64,000 nucleotides of DNA from Pilimelia anulata (GTDB taxonomy: Bacteria; Actinomycetota; Actinomycetes; Mycobacteriales; Micromonosporaceae), in contig NZ_BMQB01000003.1 of assembly GCF_014647895.1 (NCBI RefSeq), forward strand, positions 1 to 64,000. Reading direction: 5' to 3'. Position 1 is the stretch's first letter, and each line of letters starts with the position of its first letter. Positions 1 to 11,262 of the stretch are shown here, piece after piece. The notes under the pieces were generated by a model. It had not been told where the DNA came from, did not search any database, and saw nothing but the letters and a program-made list of their open reading frames with translations. The translations under genes and the position numbers were made by a program.

Positions 1-999
1 ACCCCGCGACGCAAGTTCATCATCGCCGACACCCCCGGCCACATCCAATACACCCGCAACATGGCCACCGGGGCGTCCACGGCGGACCTCGCGCTCGTCC
101 TGGTCGACGCCCGCAAGGGGCTGGTCGAGCAATCCCGCCGGCACGCGCTGCTGTGCTCGCTGCTGCGGGTGCCGCACCTGGTGCTGTGCGTGAACAAGAT
201 GGACCTGGTGGACTGGTCGGCGGCGGCGTTCGAGGAGATCACCGAACAGTTTGCGGGGTTCGCCGCGAAGCTCGACGTGCCGGACCTCACCGCCATCCCC
301 ATCTCGGCCCTGCGCGGCGACAACGTCGTCGAGCGGTCGGCGCACATGCCCTGGTACGAGGGCCCGTCCCTGCTGCACCACCTGGAGCACGTGCACATCG
401 CCAGCGACCGCAACCTGGTCGACGTCCGGTTCCCGGTGCAGTACGTGATCGAGGCCGAGGGCACCCGCCGGTACGCCGGCCAGGTCGCCTCCGGCGTGCT
501 CCGCGCCGGCGACGAGGTGCTGGTGCTGCCGTCCGGGCTGACCACCCGGATCGCGGCGGTGGAGACCGCCGACGGCCCGGTGGACGAGGCGTACCCGCCG
601 ATGTCGGTGACGATCCGGCTCGACGACGACCTCGACGTGAGCCGCGGCGACCTGCTCTGCCGCCCGCACAATGCGCCGACCGTCGCGCAGGACATCGACG
701 CGATGGTCTGCTGGATGGACGAGACGCAGCGGCTCGCGCCCGGCGGCCGGTACCTGGTCAAGCACACCACCCGGTTCGCCCGGGCGGAGGTGCGCGACAT
801 CCGGTACCGGCTCGACATCGACACCCTGCACCGCGACGCCGGCGCCCGGCAGCTCGACCTCAACGGCATCGGCCGGATCCGGCTGCGCACGGCGGACCCG
901 CTGTTCGTGGACGAGTACCGGCGCAACCGGACCACCGGCGGCTTCATCCTCATCGACGAGGTCAGCCACCGGACGGTCGGCGCGGGGATGGTGGTGTGA
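1..999 (+). CDS. cysN: sulfate adenylyltransferase large subunit, 5' end cut by window
   Basis: GTPase subunit of ATP sulfurylase, which with CysD makes adenosine 5'-phosphosulfate in sulfate assimilation. The frame is open from base 1, so the first codons visible (TPRRKFIIADTPGH) are internal and the true start lies outside the window. The DTPGH G3 box and the NKMD G4 box (about 45 codons further on) are both present, followed by EF-Tu-like beta-barrel domains 2 and 3. 332 residues are visible, against about 420-440 for the whole family, so roughly the first 100 residues (with the P-loop) are missing. The C-terminus ends at domain 3 with no fused APS kinase (CysC). cysD would be expected just upstream. 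It converges on proA across a short hairpin region. Confidence 0.93.
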   Translation, partial: TPRRKFIIADTPGHIQYTRNMATGASTADLALVLVDARKGLVEQSRRHALLCSLLRVPHLVLCVNKMDLVDWSAAAFEEITEQFAGFAAKLDVPDLTAIPISALRGDNVVERSAHMPWYEGPSLLHHLEHVHIASDRNLVDVRFPVQYVIEAEGTRRYAGQVASGVLRAGDEVLVLPSGLTTRIAAVETADGPVDEAYPPMSVTIRLDDDLDVSRGDLLCRPHNAPTVAQDIDAMVCWMDETQRLAPGGRYLVKHTTRFARAEVRDIRYRLDIDTLHRDAGARQLDLNGIGRIRLRTADPLFVDEYRRNRTTGGFILIDEVSHRTVGAGMVV

Positions 1000-1006
1000 C
1001 GCCGCG

Positions 1007-1054
1007 CCGCTCCCTGCGGGCGTGGCCGCCCCGGCCGCGGCCCGCCGGGAGCGG
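1007..1054. terminator. candidate terminator between convergent cysN and proA
   Basis: Inverted repeat CCGCTCCC (1007-1014) and GGGAGCGG (1047-1054) flanks a GC-rich interior that can fold further. It lies between the cysN stop and the proA stop. No T-run follows. The call rests on position and symmetry only. Confidence 0.35.
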
Positions 1055-1089
1055 TGTCGGCGGGTGCGGCGTCAGCGGGGCGGGAAAGG

Positions 1090-2397
1090 TCAGTCGCGGA
1101 GGTGCCCGTCGCCGGTGACGACGTACTTGGTGGTGGTCAGCTCCGGCAGGCCCATCGGCCCGCGGGCATGCAGCTTCTGCGTCGAGATGCCGATCTCCGC
1201 CCCGAAGCCGAACTCGCCGCCGTCGGTGAACCGGGTCGACGCGTTGACCAGCACCGCCGCGGCGTCGACCGTGGCGGCGAAGCGGCGGGCCGCCGCCTGC
1301 GAGCGGGTGACGATCGCCTCGGAGTGGCCGGTGCCGTACCGGGCGATGTGCGCCACCGCCGCGTCCAGCGAGTCGACCACGGCCGCGGACAGGCGCAGGT
1401 CCAGGTACTCGGCGGCGTGGTCGGCCTCGGTCGCCGCGGCCACCTCCACCCCCGCCGCCCGGCCCGCGGCCCGGACCGCGTCGTCGCCGTGCACCCGCAC
1501 CCCCGCCGCGGCCAGCGCCGGCAGCGCCGCCGCCAGGAACTCACCGGCGACGTCCGCGTGCACCAGCAGCGACTCGGCCGCGTTGCACACGCTCGGCCGC
1601 TGGGTCTTGGCATTGAGCAGGATCGCCAGCGCCAGCGCCGGGTCGGCGTCCGCGTCGACGTACACGTGGCAGTTGCCGACGCCGGTCTCGATCACCGGTA
1701 CGGTCGAGCCCTCCACCACCGCGTTGATCAGGTCGGCGCCGCCGCGCGGGATCAGCACGTCGACCAGGCCGCGGGCGCGCATCAGGTGGTGCACCGACGC
1801 GCGCGACTCCGCCGGTACGCCCTGCACCGCGTCCGCCGGCAGCCCCGCCCCGGCCAGCGCGTCCCGCAGGACCGCGACCAGCGCCGCGTTGGTGCTCCGG
1901 GCCGACGACGAGCCGCGCAGCAGCGCCGCGTTCCCCGACTTCAGGCACAGCCCGGCGGCGTCGACGGTGACGTTCGGCCGCCCCTCGTAGATGATCCCGA
2001 CCACGCCGAACGGCACCCGGAGCTGGCGCAGCTCCAGCCCGTTGGCCAGCGTCGCGCCCCGGACGACCTCGCCGACCGGGTCCGGCAGCGCGGTCACCTC
2101 GCGCAGCGCGGCGACGATCCCGTCGACCCGTACCGGGTCGAGGGCGAGCCGGTCGCGGACGGCCGGCGGGACGGCCGCGTCCCGGGCCCGGTCCAGGTCG
2201 GCCGCGTTGGCGGCCAGCACCTCGGCGGCGCGGTCGCGCAGCGCGTCGGCCATGGCGTGCAGGGCGGCGTCCTTGGCGGCGCGCGGCGTGGTGGCGAGCG
2301 CCGCGGCGGCGATGCGGGCGCGGGCGGCGAGCGCGGCCACGTCACCCGCGTCGGCGCCGGGGTCGGGCGTGGTCACGGGTGCGGAGTCGACGGACAC
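1090..2397 (-). CDS. proA: gamma-glutamyl phosphate reductase
   Basis: Second enzyme of proline biosynthesis: NADPH-dependent reduction of gamma-glutamyl phosphate to glutamate semialdehyde in the cytoplasm. The protein shows the aldehyde-dehydrogenase fold with the catalytic cysteine in [11 protein letters not shown], the substrate segment IYEGRPNVT, and the C-terminal [22 protein letters not shown] chose the GTG at 2397 (435 aa). It gives the normal length, leaves 29 bases after proB, and everything further upstream reads through proB. A GTG at about 2373 is an alternative. It lies immediately downstream of proB on the same strand, so the two should be one operon. The usual obgE neighbour is absent. 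Confidence 0.95.
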   Translation of the reverse strand: MSVDSAPVTTPDPGADAGDVAALAARARIAAAALATTPRAAKDAALHAMADALRDRAAEVLAANAADLDRARDAAVPPAVRDRLALDPVRVDGIVAALREVTALPDPVGEVVRGATLANGLELRQLRVPFGVVGIIYEGRPNVTVDAAGLCLKSGNAALLRGSSSARSTNAALVAVLRDALAGAGLPADAVQGVPAESRASVHHLMRARGLVDVLIPRGGADLINAVVEGSTVPVIETGVGNCHVYVDADADPALALAILLNAKTQRPSVCNAAESLLVHADVAGEFLAAALPALAAAGVRVHGDDAVRAAGRAAGVEVAAATEADHAAEYLDLRLSAAVVDSLDAAVAHIARYGTGHSEAIVTRSQAAARRFAATVDAAAVLVNASTRFTDGGEFGFGAEIGISTQKLHARGPMGLPELTTTKYVVTGDGHLRD

Positions 2398-2426
2398 GCT
2401 CGCCAGGGTAGCGGCCGCCCGGGCGG

Positions 2427-3563
2427 TCAGTGCGGCAGCAGGACCAGGTCGTCGCGGTGGATCAGCTCCCGCTCGTACGCCGGCCCGAGCCGCTCGGCGA
2501 GGTCGCCGGTCGTCCGGCCGAGCAGCGCCGGCAGCTCGGCGGCGTCGTAGTTGACCAGCCCGCGGGCGACCGGCACCCCGCCGCCGTCCAGCAGGTCCAC
2601 CGGGTCGCCGGCCCGGAACGCACCCTCGACCGCGACCACACCGGCCGGCAGCAGCGAGAACCGCCGCCCCACCACCGCGGTCACCGCGCCCGGGTCCAGG
2701 TGCAGCCGGCCGCGCGGCGTGGTCGCGTGGGCCAGCCAGAACAGCCGGGCCGCCGGCCGGGTCGGCGCCGGCTCGAACAGCGTGCCGACCGGCTCGCCGG
2801 CCAGCGCCGCCCGGGCCAGCGCGGCGGAGGTGAGGACGACCGGCATGCCGTACGCGGCGGCGATCCGGGCCGCCTCCACCTTGGTGACCATGCCGCCGGT
2901 GCCGACGCCGGCGCGGCCGGGCCGCCCCAGCACCACCCCGGCGAGGTCGTCGGGCCCGCGGACGGTGTCCAGCCTGCGCGCGCCGGGACGGCGCGGGTCC
3001 CCGTCGTACAGCGCGTCCACGTCGGACAGCAGCACCAGCAGGTCCGCCTCGACCAGCGCGGCCACCAGCGCGGCCAGCCGGTCGTTGTCGCCGAACCGGA
3101 TCTCGTCGGTGGCCACGGTGTCGTTCTCGTTGACGATCGGGATCGCGCCGAGGGACAGCAGCCGGTGCAGGGTCCGGTGCGCGTTGCGGTAGTGCACCCG
3201 GCGGGTGAGGTCGTCGGCGGTGAGCAGGACCTGGCCGACCCGGGTGCCGTACCGGGCGAACGACTGGGTGTACCGGTTCACCAGCAGGCCCTGGCCCACG
3301 CTGGCCGCGGCCTGCTGGGTGGCCAGGTCGTTCGGGCGGCGGGCGAGCCCCAGCGGGGCGAGGCCGGCGGCGATCGCCCCGGACGAGACCAGCACGACCC
3401 GGGTACCGGCGGCGGCGCGCACTGCGAGCACCTCGACGAGCGCGTCCACCCGCGCGGGGTCGAGCCCGCCGGCGGCGCTGGTCAGCGACGACGAACCGAT
3501 CTTGACGACGATCCGGCTCGCGTCGACCACACCGGGGCGGGGGTCGGGTGCGCGGGTATCCAC
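2427..3563 (-). CDS. proB: glutamate 5-kinase
   Basis: First and normally feedback-controlled step of proline synthesis: ATP-dependent phosphorylation of glutamate. The 378-residue product starts the amino-acid-kinase fold at VVKIGSSSL and carries the glycine-rich [11 protein letters not shown], the NENDTV motif, FGDNDRL and the GTGGMVTK nucleotide motif. A C-terminal PUA domain follows from about residue 285, as in full-length bacterial ProB. The ATG at 3563 is well placed. Its product feeds ProA, encoded 29 bases downstream. The first gene of the operon, it is divergent from the regulator at 3711 across 147 bases. Confidence 0.96.
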   Translation of the reverse strand: MDTRAPDPRPGVVDASRIVVKIGSSSLTSAAGGLDPARVDALVEVLAVRAAAGTRVVLVSSGAIAAGLAPLGLARRPNDLATQQAAASVGQGLLVNRYTQSFARYGTRVGQVLLTADDLTRRVHYRNAHRTLHRLLSLGAIPIVNENDTVATDEIRFGDNDRLAALVAALVEADLLVLLSDVDALYDGDPRRPGARRLDTVRGPDDLAGVVLGRPGRAGVGTGGMVTKVEAARIAAAYGMPVVLTSAALARAALAGEPVGTLFEPAPTRPAARLFWLAHATTPRGRLHLDPGAVTAVVGRRFSLLPAGVVAVEGAFRAGDPVDLLDGGGVPVARGLVNYDAAELPALLGRTTGDLAERLGPAYERELIHRDDLVLLPH

Positions 3564-3710
3564 CCGGCCAGGCTAGCGGCGTGCGCATCCCCGACCACCG
3601 CCCGGTGACCGGCGTTACGCCATCGTGGCCGATCAGCGCGGCAACCGGCGGGCCGACGAAAACCGCTCCCGGCCGCTACGGTGAATTCCAGCCGACGCCG
3701 GAGCCGCCGC

Positions 3711-4898
3711 ATGGAGCCAGTCGCCCGGGCCGAGTTCGCCGCCCGCCTCGCCGAGCTGCGCCGCGCCCGCCGCCTCCCGCTCCGCGCGCTCGCCGAGGCG
3801 GCCCTGTCCTGCAAGAGCAACGTCCACGACTACGAGCACGGCCGCAAGGTGCCCGACGCCGACACCGCCCACCGGCTCGACCGGGCGCTCGGCGCCGACG
3901 GCGAGCTGGCGCGTCTCCTCGACGGCGGCGCCGTGCTGCCGCGCCGCGAGTTCGTGGCCTCCGCGGTCGCGCTGCCGCTCGCCGCCCGGCTCGGCGTCGG
4001 CCGGCGCGTCGGCGTCCGCACCGTTGCCGAGCTGCGCTGCCGGACCGCGCGGCTCCGCCGCCTCGACGACTACCTCGGTGGCGCCGACACGTATGCGATG
4101 TACCGCGCGGCGCTCGCCGACACCGTCGCCCTCACCGATCTGGCCGCGCCAGACGCTGTCCGGCGGCAGCTCGTCGCCGTCGTCGCCGAGCAGGCGCAGT
4201 TGGCCGGTTGGGCGGCGTTCGACGCCGGCTGGCACGCGCCGGCCGGCGAGCTGTTCCGCCTGTCGCTGACCGCCGCCCACGAGGCCGAGCACCGCGCGCT
4301 GGCCGGCAACGCGTGGGCGTTCCTCGGGTATCAGGAGCAGTACCGCGGCCGCGACGGCGTGGCCGCGCTGACGGCCGGCACGGACACCGCCGGTACGGCG
4401 GTCACGCCGCGGGTGGCCGCGCTGCTCTGGGAGCGTCGCGCCCACGCCCATGCCACCGCCGGCCAGACGCGTGAGGTTGAGCAGGCCCTCGACCGCGCCG
4501 AACGCGCCGTCCACGAGCCGGCCGATGCCGACGAGCCGGACTGGGTGTTCTGGGTCGACCCGCCGGAGATCGAGATCATGCGGGGCCGCTGCTGGTCGCT
4601 GCTGCACCGGCCGCTGCGCGCCATCGCCGCGCTGGAACGAGCCCTGGCCCGGTACGCCGACACGCACGCCCGGGACAAGGCCCTGTACTCGACCTTCCTG
4701 GTCGACGCCTACCTGGACGCCAACGAGGTCACCGCCGCGTGCGACACCGCGCACCGGGCGATCGACCCGGCCGCGGGCGTCGGCTCCCTCCGACCGCGCC
4801 AGCGCCTGCGGGAGATCAGCCGCCGGCTGGGCGACGATCCGGCGGAGCGGGACCTCCGCGACCGCGTTGCCGCGTGGACGGGTACTACGCGTCCGTGA
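3711..4898 (+). CDS. XRE-family regulator with TPR-like C-terminal domain
   Basis: DNA-binding regulator of the actinobacterial type with an N-terminal helix-turn-helix (about residues 1-60; LRALAEAALSCKSNVHDYEHGRK is the recognition region) and a long alpha-helical, TPR-like sensor region (residues 90-390). A hydrophobic stretch at about residues 80-100 links the two. The ATG at 3711 is preferred over an in-frame GTG at 3681 because the HTH starts just after it. It gives 395 aa. The target and ligand are unknown. It is divergent from proBA, and its last 14 bases overlap the 3' end of the broken cutA on the other strand. Confidence 0.8.
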   Translation: MEPVARAEFAARLAELRRARRLPLRALAEAALSCKSNVHDYEHGRKVPDADTAHRLDRALGADGELARLLDGGAVLPRREFVASAVALPLAARLGVGRRVGVRTVAELRCRTARLRRLDDYLGGADTYAMYRAALADTVALTDLAAPDAVRRQLVAVVAEQAQLAGWAAFDAGWHAPAGELFRLSLTAAHEAEHRALAGNAWAFLGYQEQYRGRDGVAALTAGTDTAGTAVTPRVAALLWERRAHAHATAGQTREVEQALDRAERAVHEPADADEPDWVFWVDPPEIEIMRGRCWSLLHRPLRAIAALERALARYADTHARDKALYSTFLVDAYLDANEVTAACDTAHRAIDPAAGVGSLRPRQRLREISRRLGDDPAERDLRDRVAAWTGTTRP

Positions 4899-5200
4899 CC
4901 CGGGTGAGCCAGCCCAGGTTCTCCGGCGACACCGTCACGTCCACTTCGGCGATCTCGGGATTGCGCCAGGGGTGCTCCTGCGCCAGCAGGGCGACCAGCG
5001 CGGACCGGCGTGCCGGCGACGTGACGAGCCGGATCCGCCACTCCTCGCCCGCGCCGGACTCGCCGTCATGCCAGAACAGCGACGCGACGCGCTCGATCTG
5101 CGCCTGCGCGGCGTACCGCCCCTGTACCGCCCTGGCCGGCCAGGTTCCGCGCCTGCTCCTCGGTCTCGGTCGCGGTGAGGACGTGCACAGCGTTCGTCAT
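4885..5200 (-). pseudogene. cutA: cutA-like divalent-cation tolerance protein, frameshifted
   Basis: Starting from the ATG at 5200 the frame gives MTNAVHVLTATETEEQARNL, then runs out of frame and stops at a TGA near 5070. The adjacent frame continues a normal CutA-like protein: NLARAVQGRYAAQAQIERV, then LFWHDGESGAGEEWRIRLVT and HPWRNPEIAEVDV, ending at the TAG at 4885-4887. The junction lies at CCTGGCCGGCCAGG (5131-5144), where GGCC appears twice in tandem. Removing one copy restores one uninterrupted 103-codon frame, the usual CutA length. It is therefore a 4-base duplication pseudogene, or a sequencing error. CutA proteins are small trimeric PII-like folds. The 3' end overlaps the regulator by 14 bases. 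Confidence 0.75.
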
Positions 5201-5220
5201 CGGCGGAGCCTAGCCGCTCG

Positions 5221-5269
5221 CGGACAAGCCGCGGACAGGTCGCGGTCGGCACGGACACGAAGCGGACAC
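5221..5269. promoter_or_regulatory. 11-bp-spaced TGTCCGC/GCGGACA direct repeats
   Basis: CGGACA occurs at 5221, 5232, 5252 and 5263, with a degenerate CGGTCG at 5243. Most intervals are 11 bases, one helical turn. On the other strand this reads TGTCCGC repeated. The array ends about 45 bases upstream of the small gene at 5313 and about 20 bases upstream of the cutA remnant. Such spacing is typical of OmpR/PhoB-type response-regulator sites (known for the family). The identity of the binder is unknown. Related arrays occur at 23713 and 24362. Confidence 0.4.
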
Positions 5270-5312
5270 CGATCCGCTGCCCGGCGACCGGCCGAGCGGT
5301 CAGAGTGGGTGG

Positions 5313-5585
5313 ATGACCGCGAGAGCGATCCAGTGCCCGTACTGGTGCGACCGGAACGGCTGCCCGACGGATGCGCCGGACGGCGTACTGCTGCACCGGC
5401 GGGATCTCGGCGGAATCGTCCGCCGCGACGGCCGGCGGCTCACCGCCGAGGTGTGTCAGCTCACCGACGACCGCGGCGCGGACGCGGCGCTGCTGTGGCT
5501 GGGCGACGAGGAGATCACCGGTGCCGAGTTGGCGGAGTTGTGGCCGCAACTCGAAATCGCGCGGCGGCTCCTGCAACCCGATTGA
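5313..5585 (+). CDS. small actinobacterial protein, DUF6907-like
   Basis: 90-residue cytoplasmic protein with the N-terminal CPYWCDRNGCP motif followed by a short beta-rich segment (VLLHRRDLGGIV, LTAEVCQLTDD) and an acidic helix. The CPxWC opening and length resemble the DUF6907-type proteins common in actinomycetes, often near XRE regulators. No function is established. The ATG at 5313 is the only sensible start. It sits directly downstream of an 11-bp repeat array. I am fairly sure it is a real gene and unsure of the family. Confidence 0.6.
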   Translation: MTARAIQCPYWCDRNGCPTDAPDGVLLHRRDLGGIVRRDGRRLTAEVCQLTDDRGADAALLWLGDEEITGAELAELWPQLEIARRLLQPD

Positions 5586-5738
5586 ACGGCAGCGGTTCGG
5601 CGGAATTCACGTTTCGCCGGTACACCGGAAACGAATTCACGATGCTATCCGATTCGCCATGCGGCGAAACGGAGCGGCGGGCGGCGGTCCGGCAATCCGG
5701 GCCGCCGCCCTGTTCCCCCGTGGTGGCTTTCCGCTGGT

Positions 5739-5960
5739 TCAGCGCCAGCCGTCGAAGTCGCCGTCCCACTCGCCGTCGAAGTCGATGTCGAAGTCGTCGC
5801 CCCACTGCCCCCACGGCCCGGGGCCGAAGTTGCCGTGGTCCCAGTGCGGGCCGTGGCCGTGGTGCCAGCACGGCGGGTTGGCGGAGGCGGGGGCGGCGGT
5901 ACCGACGGCGACGCCCGTCATGGCAATTGCCATGGCAACGGCAGCAATGTGCTTTCTCAT
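5739..5960 (-). CDS. small secreted Gly/Trp/Asp-rich peptide
   Basis: 73-residue pre-peptide. Residues 1-28 form a clear Sec signal peptide (MRKHIAAVAMAIAMTG ... APASAN). The predicted mature 45 residues are rich in Gly, His, Trp and, at the end, Asp (DDFDIDFDGEWDGDFDGW). It is a clear paralogue of the product at 40378-40605. Both share M(R/K)K(H/N)I(A/T)A(V/I)AMA, MTG and APASANP, followed by HGHG and PW repeats. A TACGCT -10-like box ends six bases before the ATG, suggesting a leaderless transcript. Function unknown. Metal binding through the His or Asp side chains is only a guess. Confidence 0.7.
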   Translation of the reverse strand: MRKHIAAVAMAIAMTGVAVGTAAPASANPPCWHHGHGPHWDHGNFGPGPWGQWGDDFDIDFDGEWDGDFDGWR

Positions 5961-5966
5961 GGCGCG

Positions 5967-5972
5967 AGCGTA
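5967..5972 (-). promoter_or_regulatory. -10 box for leaderless transcription of the small secreted peptide
   Basis: TACGCT on the minus strand is followed by six bases and the ATG. TAnnnT is the actinobacterial -10 pattern, and this spacing places the transcript start at or next to the start codon. The paralogue at 40378 has the same arrangement (TAGGCT plus seven bases). Confidence 0.45.
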
Positions 5973-6041
5973 ACGGGCGGGAATGGGAATTCCGGCGAAG
6001 GAATCGGCGATTCAATGGCGCCAATTCGTCTGACAATGGGC

Positions 6042-6091
6042 GGGTCCCCCGCACTGCGGGAATGACGGGCGGTCATCCGCGCGGGGGACCC
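6042..6091 (-). terminator. terminator hairpin after argF
   Basis: Perfect 11-base arms GGGTCCCCCGC (6042-6052) and GCGGGGGACCC (6081-6091) enclose a further foldable 28-base interior. It begins eight bases beyond the argF stop codon on the transcribed strand. No U-tract follows, as is common for actinomycete terminators. Confidence 0.65.
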
Positions 6092-6098
6092 CCGGAAC

Positions 6099-8808
<2,710 letters not shown>

Positions 8809-8948
8809 CGGCCGCCGGTCGGATTTCCGGCCTTACTGGACGTCAGAGGCGAGTGCCGCAACTGCATAGTTTCCAGGCTCCGGCCGGCAATCGGTCGGGG
8901 CCCGCTGGCGCGGGAGCAGGTACGAAAGGGCATATAAAAGTGGGGAAA

Positions 8949-11090
8949 ATGGTAAAGATGGTTCGCCCGTGGCAGCGGCTGGGCCGCCGCGCCACCGTGG
9001 CCACGGCCGTCGCCGGCACCCTCGTGCTGAGCGCCGCCGCCGCGGTCGTCGCCGTACCCGTGCCGCCCGGCTCGCCGCGCGCCGGCAGCCTGATCGAGGT
9101 CGGGCCGATCGCCGAGCACGGCTTCCCGTCCTGGTACCGCGACAGCGCCGGCCTCCGCCTCGAACCGTGCCTGTCGCCGGCCGACGCCCTCTGCCCGGTG
9201 CCGACCGAGGAGCTGCCCGACCCGGAGGCCCCGGTGTCGTACCCGGACAACTTCCCCGGCGAGTTCTTCTACCAGCTCGCCGGGGCGTCGCTGGCGCTCA
9301 GCACCGGCGCGGACGCCACCATCGGCATGGACCTGGAGGGCGCCTGGGCGGCCGAGCGGGTCAACCCCGGTGACGAGATGGTGTTCGGCCGGGTCCGCAT
9401 CCGGTTCGACGCCGTCGAGGGCGAGAAGTACCGGATCACCCACCCGTACGGCGTGGACGAGATCGTCGCCGACGACCGCGGCGTCAACATGACCGAGGAC
9501 ATCGGCACCACGCCGGGCGCCTTCGGCCAGGCGATGACCAGCCGGATCGGCCCGTTCCTGCGCTGGGACCCGACCGTCGCGCCCGCGGCCCCCGCCGGCT
9601 ACACCGGCGACCCCGGCGTCGACCACCGGGTCGTCGGCAGCCCGTACGGCACCAACTTCGTCCGGATCGAGCGGATCAACGACGCCGGCGCGGTGCTGGC
9701 CGAGCTGGGCCGCACCGACCAGTTCTCGGTCCAGGGCAAGTACGCGACCAACGGCGGCGTGGAGATCGACCAGGCGACGTACTCGGTCGGCGCCAACGGC
9801 AGCGGCGTCATCGAGGTGTACGCGCACTCCGAGCCCGGCCAGTCGATCCAGCTCAAGGCCGACCCGGCGCTGGGCCTGCACGCGACCGGCCTGCGCAACG
9901 ACGGCAGCCGGTACTACGGCCGCTTCCCGGTCACCGGGCCGCTGCCCGCCGGGGCGTCGATCACCGTGGTCAACGCCGGCGACGTACCGGTGGCGACCCG
10001 CACCCGCAAGCTGGTCGACGTGCTGACGGTCAGCCGGGCGGCGTACGACTCGGACGCCCGCCGGCTCACCGTGACGGCCACGTCCAGCGACGCCGACGCG
10101 ACGCCGCCGGCGCTGTCGGTGACCGGGTTCGGCCCGATCACCGCGGCCGGGTTCACCGGCGTCCACGCGCCGCCGGCCACGGTCACCGTGACGTCGTCCG
10201 CCGGCGGAACGGTCACCGTGCCGATCACCGGCTCCGGCGCGGCGTTCGCGCCGTCGGTGCCCGTCGCGGCGCCGGTCGCCCCGACCACGGGCGTGATCGG
10301 ACAGCGGATCGTGCTCAACGGCGCCGGCTCGCTCGGGGAGATCACGTCGTACGTCTGGCGGCAGACCGCCGGCCCGGCCGTGACGCTGGCCACCCCGAAC
10401 ACCGCGCGGGCGGAGTTCACGCCGACCGTGGCGGGGACGTACTCGTTCACGCTCACCGTGACCGGCCCCGGCGGGGCCAGCACCCCCGTACCGGTCAGCA
10501 TGGTGATCAGCCCGACGGTGCCGCCGATGGTGTCCAACGCCGGGCCGGACCAGACGGTCCGCCGCGGCCTCGCGGTCACCCTGGACGGCCGGGCGACGGT
10601 CAACGCCAACACGCTCTCCTGGCGCCAGACCGCCGGCCCGACGGTGACGCTGACCGGGGCCGACACGGCCCGGCCGACGTTCACCATGCCGCTCGTACCG
10701 CTGCCCGCGGCACCCGGCCCGAACCCCGCCTACACGGCGAACCTCGCGCCGCTGGTGTTCGCGCTGACCGCGACCGGCCCCGGCGGGACCGCCACCGACA
10801 CGGTGACGATCGCGCCGCAGGCGGAGACGCTGACGGGCATCACCGCCCGCTGGCGGAACCGGGGTGAGTGGCGGATCGCCGGTACGAGCAGCATCGCCGG
10901 CGCCCAGCGGATCGCCGTCGTCCTCGGCCCCAACGCCAACGGACGGGTGATCGGCGTGGCGACCGTCGACGCGGCCGGGGCGTTCGCGCTCCGGACCACG
11001 ACGCCGGCGCCGGGGACGATCCGCACGGTGACCCTGGTCTCGACCCTCGGCGGGCGGGCCATCGGGGCACCGGTGACCGTCACCAACTAA
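8949..11090 (+). CDS. secreted multidomain protein with PKD/Ig-like domains
   Basis: 713-residue exported protein. A basic N-terminus and hydrophobic stretch (TVATAVAGTLVLSAAAAVVA) form a signal peptide to about residue 38. A large unassigned beta-rich N-terminal region (40-370) is followed by a region of short beta repeats. Two PKD/K-type modules lie at about residues 445-525 and 530-620, each with a W-R-Q-T-A-G-P centre. A final Ig-like segment closes the protein. No catalytic motif was recognised, so adhesion or carbohydrate binding at the cell surface is plausible. The ATG at 8949 follows GTGGGGAAA. The ATG at 8958 is an alternative. Its transcript would end in the triple hairpin at 11098. 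Confidence 0.75.
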   Translation: MVKMVRPWQRLGRRATVATAVAGTLVLSAAAAVVAVPVPPGSPRAGSLIEVGPIAEHGFPSWYRDSAGLRLEPCLSPADALCPVPTEELPDPEAPVSYPDNFPGEFFYQLAGASLALSTGADATIGMDLEGAWAAERVNPGDEMVFGRVRIRFDAVEGEKYRITHPYGVDEIVADDRGVNMTEDIGTTPGAFGQAMTSRIGPFLRWDPTVAPAAPAGYTGDPGVDHRVVGSPYGTNFVRIERINDAGAVLAELGRTDQFSVQGKYATNGGVEIDQATYSVGANGSGVIEVYAHSEPGQSIQLKADPALGLHATGLRNDGSRYYGRFPVTGPLPAGASITVVNAGDVPVATRTRKLVDVLTVSRAAYDSDARRLTVTATSSDADATPPALSVTGFGPITAAGFTGVHAPPATVTVTSSAGGTVTVPITGSGAAFAPSVPVAAPVAPTTGVIGQRIVLNGAGSLGEITSYVWRQTAGPAVTLATPNTARAEFTPTVAGTYSFTLTVTGPGGASTPVPVSMVISPTVPPMVSNAGPDQTVRRGLAVTLDGRATVNANTLSWRQTAGPTVTLTGADTARPTFTMPLVPLPAAPGPNPAYTANLAPLVFALTATGPGGTATDTVTIAPQAETLTGITARWRNRGEWRIAGTSSIAGAQRIAVVLGPNANGRVIGVATVDAAGAFALRTTTPAPGTIRTVTLVSTLGGRAIGAPVTVTN

Positions 11091-11097
11091 AGGGAGA

Positions 11098-11225
11098 GGG
11101 CCGGCCGGGGATGCCCCGGCCGGCCCGCGGTGAGAGGCCGACCGGCCAGGGCTGTGGGCGCCCGCCGGTCGGCACGCGTCGGCGGGTCCGGCTGCCCCCG
11201 GGAAGGGCGGCGGACCCGCCGACGC
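11098..11225 (+). terminator. three consecutive perfect hairpins downstream of the PKD protein gene
   Basis: Hairpin 1 has 13-base perfect arms (11098-11110 and 11114-11126) with a 3-base loop. Hairpin 2 has 10-base arms (11137-11146 and 11164-11173). Hairpin 3 has 15-base perfect arms (11176-11190 and 11211-11225). The first begins eight bases after the stop codon and is the obvious terminator. The array ends 38 bases before the DNA ligase start. Confidence 0.7.
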
Positions 11226-11262
11226 GACCGTTTTCGTCGGTCCGGGCTGACAGGATGATCAG

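Noticed and set aside
4935..5576. 213-codon minus-strand frame over cutA and the DUF6907-like gene
   Set aside because: The CutA-like protein is readable in other frames of the same strand, and this frame shows no homology.
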